DNA from: Alphaproteobacteria bacterium
GTDB taxonomy: Bacteria; Pseudomonadota; Alphaproteobacteria; Sphingomonadales; Sphingomonadaceae
Direction of reading: 5' to 3'
Length of the DNA stretch: 10,406 nt
Assembly: GCA_028293055.1 (NCBI GenBank)
Contig: JAQGLD010000272.1
Location: forward strand, 1-10,406
Positions 1 to 5,608 of this stretch are shown here, one piece after another. Each line of letters begins with the position of its first letter. The first letter of the stretch is position 1. The notes beneath the pieces were generated by a model. It made no database searches and was not told where the DNA came from. It was given only the letters and a program-made list of their open reading frames with translations. The translations under genes were made by a program, and so were the position numbers.

Positions 1-94
1 CCGCCTTGAGGAACAAGGCGTGCTTGGCGGGATCGACCGTATATTCGCTAGGCGGGAATTCGTAGCCGATGAACCGCTCGATGCCTTCGCTCAT
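1..94 (-). CDS. MaoC/FAS1-like dehydratase family protein, N-terminal fragment (runs off left edge)
   Basis: Only the first 31 codons are in the window. The visible protein begins MSEGIERFIGYEFPPSEYTV and continues with DPAKHALFLKA. A short lead, a G-Y/R-E-(F/L)-PP segment, a Y-T-V strand and then a helix with F-x-K-A is the usual opening of MaoC_dehydrat_N (FAS1-like hot-dog dehydratase) proteins, which hydrate or dehydrate acyl-CoA thioesters. The call rests on this short stretch and is tentative. The ATG at 94 has no convincing Shine-Dalgarno of its own. Instead it overlaps the stop of a 13-codon ORF (ATGA), which suggests translational coupling. It lies 52 bases downstream of the TonB-dependent receptor on the same strand, so the two are probably co-transcribed. 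That would link a CoA-thioester pathway to the imported compound. An unrelated small protein with similar opening residues cannot be excluded. Confidence 0.5.
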   Translation of the reverse strand, partial: MSEGIERFIGYEFPPSEYTVDPAKHALFLKA

Positions 95-132
95 GCGACC
101 GCCGATCCGAAGCTGGAGAGAGTGAAGGTCAT
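91..132 (-). CDS. 13-codon mini-ORF, possible translational-coupling leader
   Basis: This ORF encodes MTFTLSSFGSAVA and then TGA. It has AGGAG at 137-141, four bases before its ATG, a better ribosome site than anything before the dehydratase start. Its TGA shares bases with the next ATG (ATGA at 91-94), and it begins 14 bases after the receptor stop. This layout suggests that ribosomes load at the mini-ORF and re-initiate on the dehydratase. I recognise no family, and the peptide may have no function of its own. It could also be a chance ORF behind a ribosome site used differently. Confidence 0.35.
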   Translation of the reverse strand: MTFTLSSFGSAVA

Positions 133-146
133 GTTGCTCCTGGCCG

Positions 147-2627
147 TCAATATTTGAATGTTGCCTGGAGGAGGACCTGGCGCAACCGGTCGACCGTGCC
201 GCGACCGTCGGCGAGGCGGCCGGCCAGCGGATTGCCCTGATCGAGCCCGATCGCGCCGCCGGTGCCCGGGCGGTCGGCGCCGGTCAGCACGATCGCCTTG
301 TTGGTGAGGTTGCGGCCGATCAAAGCGAGCGACCAGCGATCCTGGTCGCCGAACACCCGGACGGAAGCGTCCAGCGTGACGTATTTCTTCTGGAAGACGT
401 CGGGCCGGTTGGTGACATCGATCGGATAGCCGCTCGAATAATGGCCATCGACGGTAAGCTGGAGTCCGGTCGCTCCGAACACCTGGTCGCGGCGCCAGGT
501 GCCGCCGAGATTGGCGTTCCAGTCCGGGGCGAGCGCCGGACGCTTGCCGCTGAGATCCTGAGACGTGGGCACCAGGGTGACCGGATTGGGCTTGAGCCTG
601 CAGCCCTGCTGGATCGTCTGGCCGGCATAGCATTGGCCGATGAAGTCGGTGAAGCGGGCATTATTATAGGCCACGTCGCCGCGAAGCTGGAATTCGGGGC
701 TGGCCTGGAAGGTGCCGTTGAGCTCGACGCCCTTGACCCGCGCCTTGGCAGCATTCTGGATCGTGAACGCAGTCGTCGCGGCGTCGAACGCGGTCACCTG
801 CAGGTCGGAATAGAGGTAATTGTAGAGGTTGAGGTCGACATGCAGCCGGCGATCCAGGAAGGCGGCCTTGGCGCCGGCCTCGAACCCGCTGGCGCGCTCT
901 GGCCCGAACACAATCTGGTCGAGGCGGACCGCGGCGGTCAGGATCGAAGAGATGGAGAGGCCGCCCGCCTTGAAGCCTTGCTTGTAGGCGGCATAGAGCG
1001 TGAGATCGCGATCGGGGCGCCAGGTCAGCGTCGCCTGGGGCGAAGTGTTTGTGGCCTTGCTCACCGCCGCATAGGTCAGGTGCGACATCGTCGCGGTGTT
1101 GAGCGGGTTGATATAGGAGTTGAACTTCACCGAATCCTTGCGCTCGTCGGTGTAGCGCGCGCCGGCCGCCAGCTCGAGCGTCGGCAGGATGTTCCAGGTC
1201 GCCTCCCCAAAGAACGAGAAGGAACGGCCGTCCTGCGTCGCCGGGCTGACGAAGTTGAGATAGTTCCCGGTCGTCGGATCGGGGCCGGTCTGCAGGAAAC
1301 GGGTGCTCAGCACAGCCTTAAGCTTGGTTTTCTGATAGAAGCCGCCGACCAGGAAGTTGACCGGCCCGTGCAGGGTGGTCAGCAGGCGGACTTCCTGGGT
1401 GAATGCGCTGTTCTTGGTATTGTCGCCGACCAGGAAGGCGTCGGTTCCGGCATAGCTGGTGTCGGCGGCGGCGATCAGATGGTAGCGGTTGTAGCCGGTG
1501 ATCGAGTTGATGTTCGCCCAGCCGAGATTGTAGGTCGCGTTGAGGCTGAAGGCCTGGCTGTTATATTCGCTGAAGGGCGAAGTGCCCTTCCTGAACGTCG
1601 TCGGCGCTCCGGTGACATAGGCCTGCGGGAAATCCTGGCGGCCGACCGTATCGTTGGCCTTGCAATCGTCCAGTGAGGTGATTCCGGAGGTCACCTGCGG
1701 GCCACCATTGGTGCCGTGACAGCTGAACAGCTGGATGAGGGCGTCTGGGCCGGCATCCTCATAATGGGTGAGCGAGCCCTTCGCTGTGACGGTGAAGGCC
1801 GCGGAAGGATCCCATTTCAGGGTGAGCCGCCCGGTTTCGGTCTTGGTTCCGGGGAGCCTGGAATGGGATGGCGCCGGGAGGGTGAGGCCGGTCGCGCCCT
1901 GCGGGCGATCCTGGCCGACGGTCTTGATCCAGCCGTCCATGTCCGAGAAGCGGCCGACCAGGCGAGCGCCGAACGTGTCGCTGATCGGGCCCGACGCATA
2001 AGCTTCGACGAAACGTTCGCGGGCGTTGAATTCATAACCTGCCTTGGCGCCGATCTCGAGCTTGCGGGTCGGATCGGCGGTCTGCACCATGATAAGGCCG
2101 GCGGGCGTGTTCTTGCCGAAATAGAGGCTCTGCGGGCCCTTGAGCACCTCGACGCTCGCCATGTCGACGAACGACTGGGTGAGCCAAAGCGTGCGATTGT
2201 AGAAGACTCCGTCGATCACCAGGCCGACTGCCGGATCGAAACCGGTATTGGCAGTGCTGCCGATGCCGCGAAGATAGAGCTGGGCGCCGCCGGACGGGCC
2301 ACCGACGCTGACCTTGAGCTGCGGGACGAGTGTGCTGACGGCCGCGATGTCGTTCATCGAATAGGTTTGCAAGGTCTCTCTGTTGACCGCGCTGATCGCG
2401 ACCGGGACATCCTGCAGCCGCTCGGTCCGCCGGCGGGCCGTGACGACGATGTCGCCGGCCGTGTTGTCCGCGGCCTGGGTCGCTTGCGCCCCTGCGGCCG
2501 GAGCTGCGGGATCGCCGGTCGCGGGGGTTGGCGATTGGGCGTGGGCCGCGCCGGCGAGGGCCAGGCTCGAGACTGTTGCACCCAGCGAGCCAAGCAGCAA
2601 TGCGCGGATATTACGAGCCGACATCAT
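147..2627 (-). CDS. TonB-dependent outer-membrane receptor
   Basis: An 826-residue outer-membrane transporter that would take up a bulky or scarce substrate using TonB/ExbBD energy. A signal peptide with a hydrophobic core ends near AHA (residues 28-30), followed by a Pro/Ala/Gln-rich linker. The TonB box DIVVTAR lies at about 59-65. The plug follows, with QDVPVAISA, LYLRGIGS, a P-AVGLVIDGVF strand and SVEVLKGPQSLYFGKNTPAG. The rest is a long beta-barrel ending in an aromatic residue (FKY). Two Cys pairs in predicted loops (FSCHGTNGG with DDCKAND, and GQCYAG with GCRLKPNP) may form disulfides. Length and plug motifs are typical of sphingomonad receptors. I chose the ATG at 2627 because GGAGGGG at 2633-2639 sits 5 bases upstream; ATG 2624 and TTG 2630 are alternatives. 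The gene lies downstream of a same-strand MFS permease and upstream of a probable dehydratase, so a catabolic substrate is more likely than iron. The substrate is not identifiable. Confidence 0.95.
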   Translation of the reverse strand: MMSARNIRALLLGSLGATVSSLALAGAAHAQSPTPATGDPAAPAAGAQATQAADNTAGDIVVTARRRTERLQDVPVAISAVNRETLQTYSMNDIAAVSTLVPQLKVSVGGPSGGAQLYLRGIGSTANTGFDPAVGLVIDGVFYNRTLWLTQSFVDMASVEVLKGPQSLYFGKNTPAGLIMVQTADPTRKLEIGAKAGYEFNARERFVEAYASGPISDTFGARLVGRFSDMDGWIKTVGQDRPQGATGLTLPAPSHSRLPGTKTETGRLTLKWDPSAAFTVTAKGSLTHYEDAGPDALIQLFSCHGTNGGPQVTSGITSLDDCKANDTVGRQDFPQAYVTGAPTTFRKGTSPFSEYNSQAFSLNATYNLGWANINSITGYNRYHLIAAADTSYAGTDAFLVGDNTKNSAFTQEVRLLTTLHGPVNFLVGGFYQKTKLKAVLSTRFLQTGPDPTTGNYLNFVSPATQDGRSFSFFGEATWNILPTLELAAGARYTDERKDSVKFNSYINPLNTATMSHLTYAAVSKATNTSPQATLTWRPDRDLTLYAAYKQGFKAGGLSISSILTAAVRLDQIVFGPERASGFEAGAKAAFLDRRLHVDLNLYNYLYSDLQVTAFDAATTAFTIQNAAKARVKGVELNGTFQASPEFQLRGDVAYNNARFTDFIGQCYAGQTIQQGCRLKPNPVTLVPTSQDLSGKRPALAPDWNANLGGTWRRDQVFGATGLQLTVDGHYSSGYPIDVTNRPDVFQKKYVTLDASVRVFGDQDRWSLALIGRNLTNKAIVLTGADRPGTGGAIGLDQGNPLAGRLADGRGTVDRLRQVLLQATFKY

Positions 2628-2730
2628 CAATTCCCCTCCAGAGAATGGCGATCGGACGCAGGGTCAGGCGAGATCGTTGAGCCGAACGAGTCAGCCCGAA
2701 CTCCTCTTCGGTCGTGTCCTGGACGAACAT
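2611..2730 (-). other. Overlapping upstream ORF in the receptor leader (39 codons), doubtful
   Basis: On the minus strand an ATG at 2730 opens a 39-codon ORF that begins MFVQDTTEEEFG. It runs through the receptor's ribosome site and start codons in another frame and stops (TAA) 14 bases inside the receptor gene. No good Shine-Dalgarno precedes it and I recognise no family. If translated, it would interfere with or couple to receptor initiation. More likely it is a chance open frame in GC-rich DNA. Confidence 0.15.
2633..2639 (-). promoter_or_regulatory. Shine-Dalgarno of the TonB-dependent receptor
   Basis: The minus strand reads GGAGGGG here, 5 bases before ATG 2627 and 8 before ATG 2624. 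It decides among three adjacent start codons (TTG 2630, ATG 2627, ATG 2624) and makes the TTG, only 2 bases away, the least likely. Confidence 0.75.
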
Positions 2731-2760
2731 CGGCCGGCCTGTGACCAGCACCTTTCTCGC

Positions 2761-2787
2761 AGCGGGTCTTCTTCTGTCTTGCCCGCT
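2761..2787 (-). other. Stem-loop near the predicted 5' end of the receptor mRNA
   Basis: On the minus strand AGCGGG pairs with CCCGCT as a perfect 6-bp stem around a 15-base purine-rich loop (CAAGACAGAAGAAGA). If the promoter at 2793-2822 is used, this hairpin would lie at the very 5' end of the transcript. There it could affect mRNA stability or serve as a binding site. No T-tract follows, so it is not a terminator. Confidence 0.25.
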
Positions 2788-2792
2788 CGGGA

Positions 2793-2822
2793 TTTATGAA
2801 GCCTGTTATGTGATGGTGTCAA
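2793..2822 (-). promoter_or_regulatory. Candidate sigma-70-type promoter for the receptor
   Basis: The minus strand carries a perfect TTGACA (2817-2822), an 18-base spacer and CATAAA (2793-2798, 4 of 6 matches to TATAAT). An AT-rich stretch (TTATTTTG) lies just upstream. A start near 2785 would give a leader of roughly 160 bases before the receptor ATG. The region stands out as AT-rich in otherwise very GC-rich DNA. The -35 is strong and the -10 moderate. Confidence 0.5.
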
Positions 2823-2830
2823 CAAAATAA
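2811..2830. promoter_or_regulatory. Copy 1 of a motif shared by receptor and MFS upstream regions
   Basis: The plus strand reads TGATGGTGTCAACAAAATAA. The upstream region of the MFS gene has TGATGAAGTCAATAAATAA at 4348-4366. TGATG-NN-GTCAA is identical in both and is followed by an A-rich stretch ending ATAA. The motif overlaps the proposed -35 and contains a TGA-N5-TCA half-symmetry. It could be an operator for a common regulator, or simply a shared -35 with an AT-rich upstream element. Confidence 0.35.
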
Positions 2831-2844
2831 ATCCGGCCGCATTT

Positions 2845-4188
2845 TTAGGCTGCCGCGAGCCTCGTTTTGGCCTCCGCACGGTCGAGAAGCGCGCGGTAGG
2901 CGGGAAGGCAGGATGCAAGCGTGACCGCCGCACCCAAGGCGGCGAAGCCGCACACCAGGGCGAGCGAGTCACCGACCCGAGCTTCGTCGCCGAAAACCTT
3001 GTCAGTGAAGAATGCGACCAGCACCGGGGCGATGCCGAGCCCGATGATCGTAATGATCACGATGTAGATCGAGGTGATCAGGCCGCGCATCCGGTTTGGA
3101 GTCGCGATTTGCAACGCGGCTGCGGCCATCGGTGTCGGCATGGAGTAGAAGAAGCTGGCAAAGCCGCCGAATGCCAGCACCGCATGGTAGCTTGGCCGGA
3201 AGAACAAGGCGATGCAGGCGCCCAGCACGAGCAGGTTGGTGATCACGACGAGGCGTAGATTCTGGTCGCGGACGCCGGTGCGGGCAAGCCAGGCCGCAGC
3301 GCTGGGTCCGCACAGCACGCCCGCGGTGCCGGTGATCAGCACGATGATCCCATATTGGATTCCGACCTGCGAGATCGGAACATGGAACTGGCGTGTGACC
3401 AGTGCCGGAAGCCAGGCCGGAAAGGCGTAGACCGGGACGATGCTGAGCGCCATTCCAAGGTAGAAGAGCCCGTAGAAGCGGCGCTGCCGCCGGATGATGT
3501 CCTTCGCCTGACTTAGCCCCAGCACAATATCGGCCGCCTCGCCGCGCCGCGGCGGCTCCCGAACCAGCAGGAGCAGCAGCGAGCAGGGGATTCCGATCGT
3601 CCCGACCACGAGGAAGGTCAGTTGCCAGGGTTGCATGCCCGACAGCAATGGGATGCCCGAGACATCCCATCCTTCCGCGCTTCGCAGCACGAGCCCGCCG
3701 AGCAGCAAGGCCAGGCCGCTGCCCAGATAGGTGCCGATGCTGTAGATGCTCATCGCCCGCGCGAGCCGAGTCTCGTCGAAGCTGTCGCTCAGCATCGAAT
3801 AGCCGGCCGGAGTCATTCCGGCCTCGGCGGCACCGACCGCCGACCGCACCGCGAACAGGCTGGCGAACCCGCCGGCGAAGCCGCACAAGGCAGTGAAGCC
3901 GCTCCACAACAGGACGCAGGGCAGCAGGATTCGCCGGCGGGTATAGACGTCGACGAGCCGCCCGAAGACCGGGCTCATCAGCAGATAGGCGATCGAGAAA
4001 GCTGCCCCCTGGAGCACGCTGATCTGCAGGTCACTCAGCCCGAAGCTCTTCTTGATCGGGGGCACGAGCAGATTGAGAACCTGCCGGTCGATGAATCCGA
4101 TGCTGAAGATGAAGGTCAGAACGACGAGGGTGAACCAGGGCGAGTGGCCGGTGCCGCTCGACCTGGCCGGGACTGCGTCGTTCGTCAT
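2845..4188 (-). CDS. Spinster-type MFS transporter
   Basis: A 447-residue inner-membrane permease of the major facilitator superfamily with about 12 hydrophobic segments, a typical length. The first helix carries FIDRQVLN (D34-R35), common in spinster-like MFS proteins. Motif A between helices 2 and 3 is GRLVDVYTRRR (76-86). R115 and E122 lie in RSAVGAAEAG, the G-x-x-EA element of helix 4 in this subgroup. I chose ATG 4188 (MTNDAVPARSS) because AGAGG at 4196-4200 lies 7 bases upstream; an ATG at 4233 would add 15 residues without a membrane role. The gene is upstream of and co-directional with the TonB-dependent receptor. Receptor plus spinster-like MFS is a common sphingomonad arrangement in which the receptor brings a compound across the outer membrane and the permease across the inner. 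The substrate is unknown, and export is also possible. No clear terminator lies between this gene and the receptor, so some read-through is likely. Confidence 0.93.
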   Translation of the reverse strand: MTNDAVPARSSGTGHSPWFTLVVLTFIFSIGFIDRQVLNLLVPPIKKSFGLSDLQISVLQGAAFSIAYLLMSPVFGRLVDVYTRRRILLPCVLLWSGFTALCGFAGGFASLFAVRSAVGAAEAGMTPAGYSMLSDSFDETRLARAMSIYSIGTYLGSGLALLLGGLVLRSAEGWDVSGIPLLSGMQPWQLTFLVVGTIGIPCSLLLLLVREPPRRGEAADIVLGLSQAKDIIRRQRRFYGLFYLGMALSIVPVYAFPAWLPALVTRQFHVPISQVGIQYGIIVLITGTAGVLCGPSAAAWLARTGVRDQNLRLVVITNLLVLGACIALFFRPSYHAVLAFGGFASFFYSMPTPMAAAALQIATPNRMRGLITSIYIVIITIIGLGIAPVLVAFFTDKVFGDEARVGDSLALVCGFAALGAAVTLASCLPAYRALLDRAEAKTRLAAA

Positions 4189-4195
4189 AGGGATA

Positions 4196-4200
4196 CCTCT
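4196..4200 (-). promoter_or_regulatory. Shine-Dalgarno deciding the MFS start
   Basis: The minus strand has AGAGG here, 7 bases before ATG 4188. The alternative ATG at 4233 has only a GGCGGGG stretch close to it. The internal site supports the shorter protein, whose N-terminus leads directly into the first transmembrane helix. Confidence 0.55.
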
Positions 4201-4322
4201 CGCGGCTGCCGCCCTTCCGGGGACCTGCAGCATTGCCCCGCCAAGCGCTGGAGTCCGGTCATGGAGCCCGACGCTGTCTCCCGACCGGCTGCGTCTCGTC
4301 AGATCGGACGATGACGGCCGCG

Positions 4323-4346
4323 CGCAGATCCAGTCTGCGTTTTTTT
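4323..4346 (+). terminator. Terminator-like hairpin with T-tract on the plus strand, no known gene upstream
   Basis: CGCAGA (4323-4328) pairs perfectly with TCTGCG (4334-4339) around a 5-base loop TCCAG. Seven Ts follow at once (4340-4346). This is the classic intrinsic-terminator layout on the plus strand, though the stem is short. No plus-strand gene precedes it: the MFS leader lies on the opposite strand. It could stop antisense transcription coming out of the MFS gene, end an unannotated small RNA, or be fortuitous. Confidence 0.4.
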
Positions 4347-4347
4347 A

Positions 4348-4366
4348 TGATGAAGTCAATAAATAA
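4348..4366. promoter_or_regulatory. Copy 2 of the shared motif, in the MFS upstream region
   Basis: The plus strand reads TGATGAAGTCAATAAATAA, matching the receptor upstream copy at 2811-2830 (TGATG-NN-GTCAA plus A/T-rich end). On the minus strand it presents TTATTTATTGACTTCATCATAA, an AT-rich island about 160 bases before the MFS start. TTGACT (4354-4359) is a candidate -35, but no good -10 follows at 17 bases. An alternative pair is TTGCGC with CATAAA. Regulatory use is likely; the exact promoter geometry is unresolved. Confidence 0.35.
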
Positions 4367-4494
4367 GCGCAAATCCACGCTCGTTGCGGCATCCGGTGCC
4401 TACGCTCAGACCGGGCCGGGCCGCGTGCCGCGCCGGCAAGGCGCTTGAGGCGGGGAACGATCTGCCAGGGGTAGCGAGTCCGCCTTGCGCCCCA

Positions 4495-4523
4495 TTGCGG
4501 ACATCCGCCCGATGCCACATTAT
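4495..4523 (+). promoter_or_regulatory. Weak candidate promoter for the CPFC thioredoxin-fold gene, with nested inverted repeats
   Basis: TTGCGG (4495-4500) and CATTAT (4518-4523) are separated by exactly 17 bases (3 of 6 and 4 of 6 matches). GCGGA-CA-TCCGC (4497-4508) overlaps the -35 side. CCGAT-N8-ATCGG (4509-4526) surrounds the -10. The repeats could be operator half-sites. Five-base arms arise easily by chance in GC-rich DNA, so confidence is low. Confidence 0.25.
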
Positions 4524-4589
4524 CGGCCGGATTTGCCGCTGATTGCGTCGATTCATGCCCTGCCGCCTGCCGATTGAACTGGAGACGAG

Positions 4590-5336
4590 ATGATTCACAG
4601 ATCGATCGCCGTTGCTCTCGTCGCCTTGCTCGCCTTGATCGTCGGGGCATGCCATTCAGGCGCCGATAGTGGCAATCAGGCCGCCGCTGTCGACGCACCG
4701 CTCAGGCCGATTCCGGCGCCGCAAGGCGACTGGACCCAGATTGTCTCGGAAACCCCGCAAGGCGGCTTCAGGATGGGCAATCCCGACGCACCGGTGAAGC
4801 TGGTCGAATATGCCTCGCTGACCTGTCCCTTCTGCCAGAGATTCGCCGAGCAGGGGGTGCCGACGCTCCGCGACAGGTTCGTCAAGAGCGGCCATGTCAG
4901 CTGGGAATTCCGGACCTACCTCAATCACCCGACCGATCCCGGAATCTCGGCCTTGCTCCATTGCCAGGGGGCCACGCCGTTTTTCGAGCTCGCCGAGCAG
5001 CTTTACGCGACCCAGCGAGAATGGTCCGCGCGGGTCGAGACGATGCCGCAGCCGCAGCTTCAGCAGATCCAGTCGCTTCCGCCGGCCGCCGCCGCTGCGG
5101 CCTTGCTGAAGGCCGCTGGGCTCGACGCTTTCTTCCGGCAAAGGGGAATGCCACAATCGAAGATCGACTCCTGTCTCGCCGATCCTGCGGGCATGGCAAA
5201 GTTGGCCGCGATAAACGCAAGCGGCGAGAAGGACGGCATTACCGGCACTCCCAATTTCCTGATCAACGGCGCGATCGTCGCAGGAGCGGCCAGCTGGGGC
5301 GAGCTCGAAGGACCACTGAACGCAGCGGTCCGCTGA
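4590..5336 (+). CDS. DsbA-like thioredoxin-domain lipoprotein (CPFC active site)
   Basis: A 248-residue secreted thiol-disulfide oxidoreductase. Residues 1-20 form a lipoprotein signal (hydrophobic core, then IVGAC) with the lipidated Cys predicted at C21, anchoring it on the periplasmic side of a membrane. A linker follows, then a thioredoxin fold opening GNPDAPVKLVEYASLTCPFC. The redox pair is C79-P-F-C82. The cis-Pro loop is T220-P221 in GITGTPNFLING, and the helical insertion in between is typical of the Thioredoxin_4/BdbD-DsbA group. Two further Cys, C125 (LLHCQG) and C195 (IDSCLAD), may form a structural disulfide. The probable role is to oxidise or isomerise disulfides in exported proteins. 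The start is fixed by GGAG at 4581-4584, 5 bases before the ATG. It is divergent from the MFS gene and followed by a same-strand glutathione transferase 272 bases on. No DsbB or DsbD partner is in the window, so direction (oxidant or reductant) is undecided. Confidence 0.9.
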   Translation: MIHRSIAVALVALLALIVGACHSGADSGNQAAAVDAPLRPIPAPQGDWTQIVSETPQGGFRMGNPDAPVKLVEYASLTCPFCQRFAEQGVPTLRDRFVKSGHVSWEFRTYLNHPTDPGISALLHCQGATPFFELAEQLYATQREWSARVETMPQPQLQQIQSLPPAAAAAALLKAAGLDAFFRQRGMPQSKIDSCLADPAGMAKLAAINASGEKDGITGTPNFLINGAIVAGAASWGELEGPLNAAVR

Positions 5337-5421
5337 GCGCCTGATGGCAGCCCAGGCCTGTTGCCGGCGTGCGACGGTATCCGGTGGCGGATCGACATCG
5401 GTCGGGGAGGGGAATATCATT

Positions 5422-5442
5422 GCGCCTGCGGACTGCAGGCGC
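5422..5442. other. Perfect 8-bp inverted repeat (hairpin) between the thioredoxin-fold gene and the GST
   Basis: GCGCCTGC (5422-5429) and GCAGGCGC (5435-5442) pair fully around the 5-base loop GGACT. It starts 85 bases after the thioredoxin-fold gene stop. No T-tract follows on either strand, so it is not a standard intrinsic terminator. It may act as a 3' stabilising stem, part of a Rho-type end, or a protein site. The rest of 5337-5608 shows no gene or clear promoter that I can support. Confidence 0.35.
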
Positions 5443-5608
5443 CGGCGCGCGCCAGCCGCCGCGGGAGTAGAATGCCCTGGAGCCGATGGCGGCCCTCGGC
5501 CCGCTCATATTAGAGGTCGACAAGAGTTGCGCCGGGCCCGCATGGGGAGGCCGATCGCCGATCCCGCGGGCGTCGACGCCCCGGAAGCCAGGCAGAATTG
5601 GAGCCTTT

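Noticed and set aside
441..1676. Long plus-strand open frame (411 codons) opposite the receptor gene
   Set aside because: It lies wholly antisense to a clear TonB-dependent receptor, has low-complexity Gly/Glu/Arg-rich content and matches no domain I know. It is typical of shadow frames in GC-rich coding DNA.
4189..4233. 15-residue longer MFS start at 4233
   Set aside because: AGAGG, 7 bases before ATG 4188, gives a better start. The extra residues (MLQVPGRAAAARGIP) do not look like part of the permease.
5486..5608. N-terminal extension of the glutathione transferase
   Set aside because: The extra 41 residues are not GST-like and no good ribosome site precedes 5486, whereas GGAG lies 5 bases before ATG 5609.
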